Source: Methanobacteriaceae archaeon (GTDB lineage: Archaea; Methanobacteriota; Methanobacteria; Methanobacteriales; Methanobacteriaceae). Taken from it: DNA of 5,573 bases. The translations under genes and the position numbers were made by a program. The number at the start of each line of letters is the position of its first letter. Positions within the stretch are counted from its first letter, which is position 1. The notes under the pieces are model-generated. The model was not told the origin of the DNA and ran no database searches. It saw only the letters and a program-made list of their open reading frames with translations. The stretch lies in assembly GCA_900769095.1 (NCBI GenBank), contig CAAGFH010000013.1:1-5573 (forward strand), written 5' to 3'. Below are positions 1-5,573 of this stretch, piece after piece.

Positions 1-20
1 ACACGACGCTCTTCCGATCT
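1..20 (+). other. Illumina TruSeq read-1 adapter remnant (artefact)
   Basis: These 20 bases match the 3' end of the standard TruSeq universal (P5-side) adapter, ending in GCTCTTCCGATCT. They are library DNA, not part of the organism. Native sequence starts at 21. The adapter happens to be open in the frame of the following gene, so a naive gene call could extend into it. Confidence 0.98.
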
Positions 21-3000
21 ATAACACCATATCTTGGTATGGCTGCTGATGCCTTTTTAAAATTAGAAGATGCCTTCCCAGGAGTCAGTCAAGGTTTAAT
101 CGTTATTGCAGGGGGAATATCTGGTTTTGCAACATTAGCTCCATCAATCAGTCCGATTTTATCTGCTTTTGATAGTTTAAGTGGAAAAACTAAAACTGCA
201 TTACAATTCTTAGGTTTAATGAAAGATAAAGAAGGTGCTTTAACATTAGCTACTGTAAGAGCATCTGCAGCTCAAAAAATAGCTGCCTTAACAACTTATG
301 CCTCCGGTGTTGCAAATGCTACTTATGGTGCAATCACTGGAGTTTTAGCTGGAGAAATAGGCATTGCAGCAGCAGCTCAATCAATATGGAATAAAGTTAT
401 GATGGCTAACCCAGTAATGTTAGTTGTAGTAGCTTTAGCAGCATTAGCTTTAGCAGTATATGAAGCTGGAAAAGCATTTGGCTGGTGGAAAGATGTAGGC
501 ACTATGTTAGATGCCATTAAAACGGGAGTAATGCGACTCTGGAATGCTTTCATTAACAATCCAAAGGTTCAAGCAGTTATCAAGGGCATTGGTGATGCTT
601 GGAATTGGGTTGTAGAAACCACAAAACCGGCAGTTGATTGGTTATCTGGAATTTGGACACAAATTTTCCCAGAAGCGGCAACTGGTCAATGGGATGTGAC
701 AAGAGCGATAATTGAAGGCATAGGAATAGCATTCAATCTCTTAACTTTACCAATACAGAATGTAATTGCTATATTGCAGTTATTGTATCCGTATTTCCTT
801 CAAATCTATCAAACTGCTTTAGTCCCATTAGGTGAGTTTTTAGTAAGTGTTTTTACCCCAGCATGGCAATTTATGCAATCCATATTTATGCAAATATGGC
901 CCTCATTAATTCTCATAATTAATGCTTTCCAAGCTTTCGCAAATGGACAAATCAGTTTACCTGCGTTAATTCGTATGGTAATGACTAATCTTTGGAATAT
1001 CTACAACACAATATTTACTAACATTATTAATGCTGTTATGAGCTGGGCTAGTAGAATGGTGAGCCGTGGAATCTCAGCTGCTAGACAATTCGTAGGAGGA
1101 GTAGTAGGATTTATTTCCAGCCTTCCTGGAAGAATCGCATCATACCTCTACCAAGTTGTGAACAGAATTATTTCTGCAGGTATAAGTTGGGTGAGCAATG
1201 GTGTAAGTGCAGCGAGCAAAATGGTATCTGGGGTAATCAACAATGTCAATCAATTACCTGGTAAAGTGTACACTGAATTTATGAATATTGGTTCTAGGAT
1301 AATGTCTGCTGGGGGGCAATTAGTTCAAAAAGCAAAACAAATTGGTGAAAACATTGTAAAAGGATTACTTAATGCAATGGGAATTCACAGTCCAGGTATT
1401 ATTCAGGAAAAAGTTGTACTTGAATTTGTAAACATGATTGGCCGTGTTGGATCTAAAGTAAAATCTGCATATACTACTGCAAGTGAATTAGGTTCAGCTA
1501 TTGTTGATGGTTTCGGAAATCCTACACTTGAAACAGATGTTTCCAATATGTTACCAAATGTTGATGCAGTAAAAACACAGATTGGGGTTCAATCAGAGTT
1601 AGCACATCCAACAGAAAATATTCAATCCAATATGGATAATAGTATGGTTAATACTTCTAATAGTGAAGTTGCAGGTTCTTTTAATGGTTTAGCAAATCAA
1701 ACTGGTACTGCATTGCAAAGTATGGTGGAAGCAGATAGGTTAGCATATGAAACTATTCGTCAAAATGACACTACTCAATTAAATGCGATTACCAGTAATT
1801 TAAGCAGTAATATGACTAAAATGACTAATAATGTGCATAGTAGTATGAATAATATTGTTAGCAAAAACAAATCTGGTATGACTACTGTTAAAAACACTAC
1901 TAAAACACAATTAGACAGTATGGTGACTAAAACCAAACAGGCTAATACTAAAATGATTGAATCTTGGAAAGTAATGAAAAATGGTATTGTTTCTGCAGCT
2001 AATAAAATCAAAACAGATTCAACAACTCATTTCAACAAACTTGAAAAAACAATTGGTGGTTTTTACCGTAAACTTCAAAATCCTAGTGGTTTTGGAGCAG
2101 GTCCTGGAAATGGAACAATTTCCAGAGGTAGAGGTTTAAGAAGAAACAGTAATAATGGATTTAAAAATATTGCAAATGCAGTTCGCAAAGCACAAATGCC
2201 ACAATACTTGTCAATGGGAGAAATAAGAACAAACCCATTCATCAGCTCCGAAAATCTTGGAGGATACATCACTAAGACTGGAAGAACAAATAAATTCGCA
2301 ACATCTGATTTAATCAGAAGTGGAAATATTAAAATTCCAGTTGGTTTTGAAGACCCACGGAATAAAGGAGCAGGTTCTTGGACAAGTGGTGTAGGTAATC
2401 ATGTGAAAAAAATTAAAGATACCAGTAACGAATGGAGTATGAAAGGACCTAAAATCATTGGAAAATACCAAACTAGCCCAAGTTTCAAAGTAAAAGAATT
2501 CTTAAACGGTACACCGAATATTACTTTTGATACATTCCGTCAAATGGCAGAAGATGTATTCAGCCAATGTCATTATGAGTTCTATTATGATAGTGAGAAG
2601 TACGGTTCTTGGATGGCTGCATTCCAGAATGGTGGAATGAATTGTAGTGATTCAACTGATGCACTTATTGCTATGGCTCGTGCCTGTGGTTTGTCTGCAA
2701 CTAAAGTTCATGGTCATTGGAATCAATACGGTCACTACTGGGCAACAGTGAATGGTCATAAAATGGATACTACCGGTTGGATGAACAGGAGAACTTGGAC
2801 TCCGGCAGCAAGTCATGCAGGACCTGCTCCAAAAAGTTTTGGTTTTAGTGATCTAATTCGATTGTTGAAAGATTTAGTTGATGATCCAACAACAGTTCCT
2901 GAGAATGTTATTGAAACTGGTAATGGTAATGGTGTTGTTGAAGTGAAAGGTACTATTACTCATGAGTTTGTGAATTTACCGGAGGGTGTTTCTGCTGAGG

Positions 3001-3140
3001 AAGTTACTAGGTTGGTGAATGATGCTCCAAGTGATGATAATTGGGTGAAGTCTTTGATTAAGAATGTTACTTTTCAAAAATTGGATTTAAAGGAAAAGTC
3101 TAGAATTTCTGCAAAGGATAGAAGAGCAAGAGGAGTATGA
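21..3140 (+). CDS. Phage tail tape measure protein with C-terminal transglutaminase-like (pseudomurein endoisopeptidase-type) domain, 5' truncated
   Basis: This is the 3' part (1039 residues) of a tape measure protein, which sets tail length and leaves the tail at DNA ejection. The frame is open from 21. The ATG at 39 lacks a Shine-Dalgarno site and sits inside a typical tape measure helical region, so the true start is lost upstream. Numbering from the ATG at 39: a hydrophobic segment lies at about 122-146 (MANPVMLVVVALAALALAVY) and another at about 232-300. Amphipathic repeats with SLPGR/QLPGK and R-I-x-S-A-G motifs span about 339-450, followed by GIHSPG at 448-453, a motif common in tape measure proteins. 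A polar N/S/T/K/M-rich helical spacer covers about 535-685. The domain at about 820-930 carries NCSDS, GHYWAT and KMDTTG, giving a likely triad Cys869, His899, Asp910, as in transglutaminase-like cysteine peptidases including methanogen virus PeiW/PeiP. A short conserved-looking tail follows (HEFVNLPEGVSAEEV). Wall cleavage during entry is inferred. Confidence 0.88.
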   Translation: MTPYLGMAADAFLKLEDAFPGVSQGLIVIAGGISGFATLAPSISPILSAFDSLSGKTKTALQFLGLMKDKEGALTLATVRASAAQKIAALTTYASGVANATYGAITGVLAGEIGIAAAAQSIWNKVMMANPVMLVVVALAALALAVYEAGKAFGWWKDVGTMLDAIKTGVMRLWNAFINNPKVQAVIKGIGDAWNWVVETTKPAVDWLSGIWTQIFPEAATGQWDVTRAIIEGIGIAFNLLTLPIQNVIAILQLLYPYFLQIYQTALVPLGEFLVSVFTPAWQFMQSIFMQIWPSLILIINAFQAFANGQISLPALIRMVMTNLWNIYNTIFTNIINAVMSWASRMVSRGISAARQFVGGVVGFISSLPGRIASYLYQVVNRIISAGISWVSNGVSAASKMVSGVINNVNQLPGKVYTEFMNIGSRIMSAGGQLVQKAKQIGENIVKGLLNAMGIHSPGIIQEKVVLEFVNMIGRVGSKVKSAYTTASELGSAIVDGFGNPTLETDVSNMLPNVDAVKTQIGVQSELAHPTENIQSNMDNSMVNTSNSEVAGSFNGLANQTGTALQSMVEADRLAYETIRQNDTTQLNAITSNLSSNMTKMTNNVHSSMNNIVSKNKSGMTTVKNTTKTQLDSMVTKTKQANTKMIESWKVMKNGIVSAANKIKTDSTTHFNKLEKTIGGFYRKLQNPSGFGAGPGNGTISRGRGLRRNSNNGFKNIANAVRKAQMPQYLSMGEIRTNPFISSENLGGYITKTGRTNKFATSDLIRSGNIKIPVGFEDPRNKGAGSWTSGVGNHVKKIKDTSNEWSMKGPKIIGKYQTSPSFKVKEFLNGTPNITFDTFRQMAEDVFSQCHYEFYYDSEKYGSWMAAFQNGGMNCSDSTDALIAMARACGLSATKVHGHWNQYGHYWATVNGHKMDTTGWMNRRTWTPAASHAGPAPKSFGFSDLIRLLKDLVDDPTTVPENVIETGNGNGVVEVKGTITHEFVNLPEGVSAEEVTRLVNDAPSDDNWVKSLIKNVTFQKLDLKEKSRISAKDRRARGV
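1032..1383 (+). repeat. Amphipathic tape measure protein repeats (44-residue period)
   Basis: Within the tape measure gene, SLPGR (proline codon at 1125) recurs as QLPGK (proline codon at 1257), and RIISAG (arginine codon at 1164) recurs as RIMSAG (1296). Both pairs are exactly 132 bases, or 44 residues, apart. A third, looser copy, RMVSRG, starts at 1053, 37 residues upstream of RIISAG. The copies are diverged at DNA level. Such periodic helical repeats are usual in the length-determining part of tape measure proteins. Confidence 0.7.
3130..3135 (+). promoter_or_regulatory. Shine-Dalgarno site for the adhesin-like gene
   Basis: GAGGAG lies at the very end of the tape measure gene. It is 11 bases before the ATG at 3147 and 5 bases before an in-frame TTG at 3141. 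The next gene downstream has a similar spacing to its ATG (11 bases), so I prefer the ATG at 3147; the TTG start would add only two residues. The ATG at 3137 that overlaps the upstream stop is in another frame and closes after five codons. Confidence 0.7.
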
Positions 3141-3146
3141 TTGTGT

Positions 3147-5249
3147 ATGTCTGATAAGTTTGTTGTTAATCCTTTGAGGGTTCGTGGTTTGGGGAATGTT
3201 GTTTCCCCTAAATCCTTCTCTGATTTCAGGGTTTATGATGCTACATTAAGTGAGAGTATTGAGAGTATAGGTGGAATGGAGTATACTGTTTTTAGTATTA
3301 TCCGTGATATTGGTAGGTTAGTGTTAACTGTGTCTAGGGATATGGTTATGCAAGGTGAGAGTATTGTTTTATCTGCTAGTGTTGTTGATGAAGAAGATTC
3401 TCCGGTTGTGAATGAAGAAGTTTTTTTTAAAAATAATGATAATTTGATTGGGTCTAGTTTAACTAATCCTGATGGTGTGGCCTCTTTTGAGTATACATTT
3501 ACTGGAGGGGATTATGGTGAAACTGTATTTGAAGCTAGTATTGGTGTTATGAATAGTAAGGTTACTGTTTTTGTTGAGAAAGCACCTGTTTCTAGTGTTG
3601 AATTGTCCTCATCAGAGAACATTATCTGTAGGTGTGGGAGTGTGAACAGTACAGTTTTATCAGCGATTGTTCGTAATAGTAGTGGTCAATTGGTTAGTGA
3701 TGCTAATGTTGATTTCTATATTAATAATAGTTTTAAGGGTACTAGTGTGACTAATAGTGATGGTGTTGCTTTGTTTAACCTTAATGCTGCTGGTAAAGGT
3801 GATATTCATTGTAGTGCAATCGCAGATGAGATTTCATCTAATATTGTTGGTGTTGAAGATTATGTTGCATACAAACCGGATACTGTTTCTTTGAAAAATT
3901 CTAAGTCCACAAACGATTTAATGTCGATGATTTGTGGTGATGTTGCAGATATGAACCGTGACTTTGTTATGGAGTGGGATATGAGTGTTGCAACTACTGG
4001 GGCTTTAATAATGCTCGCACCATACGAAAGATACAATACCAGTACAGATAGTTTCGGTGATTATTTCGCCGTGGGATTGTATAAACAAGGTACTGATTAC
4101 TTATTAAGATTATATTATGATGGTGGAGCATACAATTTCATTACTACTGGGAAATCTGCTACATTTTATCATGTGAAAATTGAGAAAACTGGTGACCAAT
4201 TCAAGTTTTCAGTTTCATCACCAGCAACAGGTTTTACAACACCAAAAACAACAGTACAAACATTCAGTTGGACACATTCCTATGAAAGATTTGACTTACT
4301 CCCATATCTTTATGCGAACAGTCAGTTAATTTACAAAAATTTAACCATCAAAACCCTATCTGGGGGGGGCAGTGAAGTGAATCCTGTTGCTAGAATTGAA
4401 TTAAACACGGATAAAACAGTATTGTCAAAAGCACACAATGAGTCTACAGTTTTAACTGCTACTGCTTATGATGAAAACGATGACATTGTACCTAATGCAG
4501 AACTTGTTTTCAAATTAGGATTCTTACCTGACGATTATGTTGGTGATGATACATTCACAGTAACTACCGATAATCTTGGAAGAGCAACATACACTTACAG
4601 TTCACTTGGTGTAGGTGATACTTTCATAGGGGTTTCTGCTGAAGATGGTGAAATCTACGAAGAAATCATACTTGAAGATTGTGCTGTTGCAATTCTCGAA
4701 GAAAGAAACTTCACACGCCAAGACAGAAACTACATTGCTTTTGATACTGATTTCGAATTTGAATTACCATCTGAGTTTGAATGGTCTGTTGATATGAAAA
4801 CAACAGGAGCAAGTAGGGGAAACGAACATCGTATCTATATTGTACCAACTGAAATGTACAATAGCAGTATGATTAGTCAATCACAGCCTAATCCATCTGT
4901 TTTTGTAGGATACACTGACACCAAAGTAGAATATGGAGTTAGAATAACTGGTACAAGTAGTGAAACAAAAACTATTAATGATTTGAATGATACTTATCAT
5001 ACTTTCAAAGTCATACAGGACAGTACCTACTCAACAGGGTATGTTGATGATAGTTTAATCATTTCAAAATCATTCAATCATCTTAAAGATTATCCATATT
5101 TCAAATTCCTTATAATTATGTGGTCTGGTGGTACAATTAGTGTGAAAAACATTAAAATTAAACCAAAACTCCAATTAATGGCCTTTGGATTAAGGCCTGA
5201 TGAAGATGAAATAATAGTTGATGATACAGTTAATGAGGAGGGACATTAG
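3147..5249 (+). CDS. Modular Ig-like / LamG-like tail adhesin (probable receptor-binding protein)
   Basis: This complete 700-residue protein is probably displayed at the tail tip to bind the host surface. After a 55-residue N-terminal segment, I read two Ig-like domains (about 57-146 and 148-240), each with the strand pair A-x-V-x-D/N...T-N-x-D-G-V-A that is typical of Ig repeats in methanogen adhesin-like proteins. A LamG/concanavalin-like jelly roll follows (about 245-404), then a Gly-Ser linker, a third Ig-like domain (about 411-517) and a second LamG-like domain (about 518-676). The two LamG copies share the pattern E-W-x(5)-T-T-G-A near their starts. There is no N-terminal signal peptide and no C-terminal membrane anchor, which fits a virion part rather than a secreted host adhesin. 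It lies 6 bases after the tape measure gene, where a distal tail or tip protein is expected. Carbohydrate binding is inferred from the fold. An alternative role is a plain structural tail fibre. The domain reading is by eye. Confidence 0.75.
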   Translation: MSDKFVVNPLRVRGLGNVVSPKSFSDFRVYDATLSESIESIGGMEYTVFSIIRDIGRLVLTVSRDMVMQGESIVLSASVVDEEDSPVVNEEVFFKNNDNLIGSSLTNPDGVASFEYTFTGGDYGETVFEASIGVMNSKVTVFVEKAPVSSVELSSSENIICRCGSVNSTVLSAIVRNSSGQLVSDANVDFYINNSFKGTSVTNSDGVALFNLNAAGKGDIHCSAIADEISSNIVGVEDYVAYKPDTVSLKNSKSTNDLMSMICGDVADMNRDFVMEWDMSVATTGALIMLAPYERYNTSTDSFGDYFAVGLYKQGTDYLLRLYYDGGAYNFITTGKSATFYHVKIEKTGDQFKFSVSSPATGFTTPKTTVQTFSWTHSYERFDLLPYLYANSQLIYKNLTIKTLSGGGSEVNPVARIELNTDKTVLSKAHNESTVLTATAYDENDDIVPNAELVFKLGFLPDDYVGDDTFTVTTDNLGRATYTYSSLGVGDTFIGVSAEDGEIYEEIILEDCAVAILEERNFTRQDRNYIAFDTDFEFELPSEFEWSVDMKTTGASRGNEHRIYIVPTEMYNSSMISQSQPNPSVFVGYTDTKVEYGVRITGTSSETKTINDLNDTYHTFKVIQDSTYSTGYVDDSLIISKSFNHLKDYPYFKFLIIMWSGGTISVKNIKIKPKLQLMAFGLRPDEDEIIVDDTVNEEGH
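3453..3769 (+). repeat. Diverged direct repeat in the first two Ig-like domains
   Basis: Bases 3453-3481 and 3741-3769 encode the same strand-turn-strand motif (SSLTNPDGVA and TSVTNSDGVA) and match at 23 of 29 positions by hand count, 288 bases apart. This supports origin of the two Ig-like domains by duplication, and gives a short patch of homology where domain loss or gain could occur. Confidence 0.7.
4362..4369 (+). repeat. Homopolymer run of eight G at a domain boundary
   Basis: A run of eight G lies in frame in the adhesin-like gene, coding for the linker S-G-G-G-S between the first LamG-like and the third Ig-like domain. It is the longest G or C run in this AT-rich window. With seven G the frame meets TGA at 4378-4380; with nine G it meets TGA at 4373-4375. 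Either slip would truncate the protein just after the first LamG-like domain. Confidence 0.9.
5235..5242 (+). promoter_or_regulatory. Shine-Dalgarno site for the downstream small gene
   Basis: GAGGAGGG, inside the last codons of the adhesin-like gene, is a strong match to the archaeal and bacterial anti-Shine-Dalgarno sequence. It is 11 bases before the ATG at 5254 and decides that start over an in-frame ATG at 5233, which would have the site within its own coding sequence and no visible site upstream. Confidence 0.75.
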
Positions 5250-5253
5250 GACG

Positions 5254-5556
5254 ATGCCTACAATAACAAGATATGCTAAAACCATCACACAATCTGCTGC
5301 TGCAAAAGAAGTGAAATTTAATAATCTCGTTAATGTTAATCAAGGTAATGGTTTTGCAAAAACAGGTTTAATCGCAGGTAAAACTGGAGCAAAGAATAAA
5401 CCATCAACAATAACTGTCACCAATTTCAACATTAACTTACCAACAGGAGCAGAAGTGTCAAAAGTCACTGTTGAATATATGCACGGAATAGAAAAATACA
5501 AGGGTAAAACTCCAAGTATTCCTGCTCCTGCAATCGTACTATTAAATGTTGGAGTA
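5254..5556 (+). CDS. Unknown small tail-module protein, 3' truncated
   Basis: The first 101 codons of a gene are present; the 3' end is lost at the adapter junction. The protein starts MPTITRYAKTITQSA and has no signal peptide or membrane segment. Its middle and end alternate polar and hydrophobic residues (STITVTNFNINLP, VSKVTVEYMHG, PAIVLLNVGV), which suggests a beta-sandwich. I do not recognise a named family. It starts 4 bases after the stop of the adhesin-like gene with its own strong ribosome binding site, so it is probably co-transcribed. From its position it could be another tail or baseplate part, or an accessory or chaperone of the adhesin; both are guesses. Residues RSEEHT that a translation would add after Val101 come from the adapter and are not real. 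Confidence 0.75.
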
Positions 5557-5573
5557 AGATCGGAAGAGCACAC
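5557..5573 (+). other. Illumina TruSeq read-2 adapter remnant (artefact)
   Basis: These 17 bases, AGATCGGAAGAGCACAC, are the start of the standard TruSeq index (P7-side) adapter. The first A may instead be the A-tail added to the insert. Native sequence ends at 5556. Read on the minus strand, the adapter gives the tell-tale peptide start (V/M)CSSDL. Confidence 0.98.

Noticed and set aside
377..559. Short minus-strand open frame
   Set aside because: It is a shadow of the tape measure gene, with no ribosome binding site and no recognisable protein.
1311..1316. Run of six G in the tape measure gene as a second slippage switch
   Set aside because: It is short, codes for Gly-Gly inside a helical repeat rather than at a domain boundary, and a truncated tape measure protein would give no useful variant. 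Out-of-frame stops nearby are expected by chance.
1775..2272. Two minus-strand open frames (1775-2011 and 2075-2272), the first looking like a membrane protein
   Set aside because: The apparent hydrophobicity comes from reading the antisense of N/K/T-rich codons of the tape measure spacer. No ribosome binding site or spacing supports real genes.
3137..3154. ATGA stop-start overlap at the end of the tape measure gene
   Set aside because: The ATG at 3137 opens a frame of only five codons. The real downstream start is the ATG at 3147, or less likely the TTG at 3141.
3421..3433. T8A5 tract in the first Ig-like domain as a terminator or slippage site
   Set aside because: It lies inside a coding domain, codes for plausible VFFK residues, and such runs are common in AT-rich DNA. 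A one-base change gives stops either way, but truncation inside the first Ig-like domain would leave no working protein.
3859..5249. Variable repeat of a diversity-generating retroelement or an invertible adhesin cassette
   Set aside because: No reverse transcriptase, template repeat, recombinase gene or inverted repeat pair is visible in the window, although flanking DNA is missing.
5340..5573. Minus-strand open frame starting MCSSDL
   Set aside because: Its start codon and first residues are the reverse complement of the Illumina adapter; the rest is the antisense of the small + strand gene.

Overview
This is a three-gene piece of the tail module of a tailed (head-tail) virus or provirus. 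The host is most likely a pseudomurein-walled methanogen of the Methanobacteriales, such as Methanobrevibacter or a relative. Three things support this: a tape measure protein, a Cys-His-Asp transglutaminase-like domain of the type seen in pseudomurein endoisopeptidases, and a protein built of Ig-like repeats resembling methanogen adhesin-like proteins. The DNA is AT-rich and ribosome binding sites are of the GGAGG type. The host is an inference; a virus of a low-GC Gram-positive bacterium is the main alternative.

The first 20 bases and the last 17 bases are Illumina adapter, not genomic DNA. Native sequence therefore runs from 21 to 5556. Both outer genes are cut by these junctions, and any protein end reading across them is artificial.

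Layout, all on the + strand: (1) 21-3140, the 3' part of a tape measure gene with hydrophobic helices, amphipathic repeats, a GIHSPG motif, a polar helical spacer and a C-terminal cysteine-protease-like domain; (2) 3147-5249, a complete gene for a 700-residue modular protein (Ig-Ig-LamG-Ig-LamG) that I read as a virion adhesin or receptor-binding protein; (3) 5254-5556, the 5' part of a small unknown gene. Gaps are 6 and 4 bases, each downstream gene has its own Shine-Dalgarno site, and no promoter or terminator is visible, so this looks like one late operon.

A working model is that the tape measure protein sets tail length and, after ejection, its terminal domain opens the cell wall for DNA entry. 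The Ig/LamG protein at the tail tip would bind the cell surface. The points most worth a second look are the tape measure-peptidase fusion, an in-frame run of eight G at a domain boundary of the adhesin where a one-base slip either way gives an immediate stop, and a sharp shift in base composition suggesting cassette exchange. I see no RNA gene, CRISPR array, insertion sequence or integrase here.
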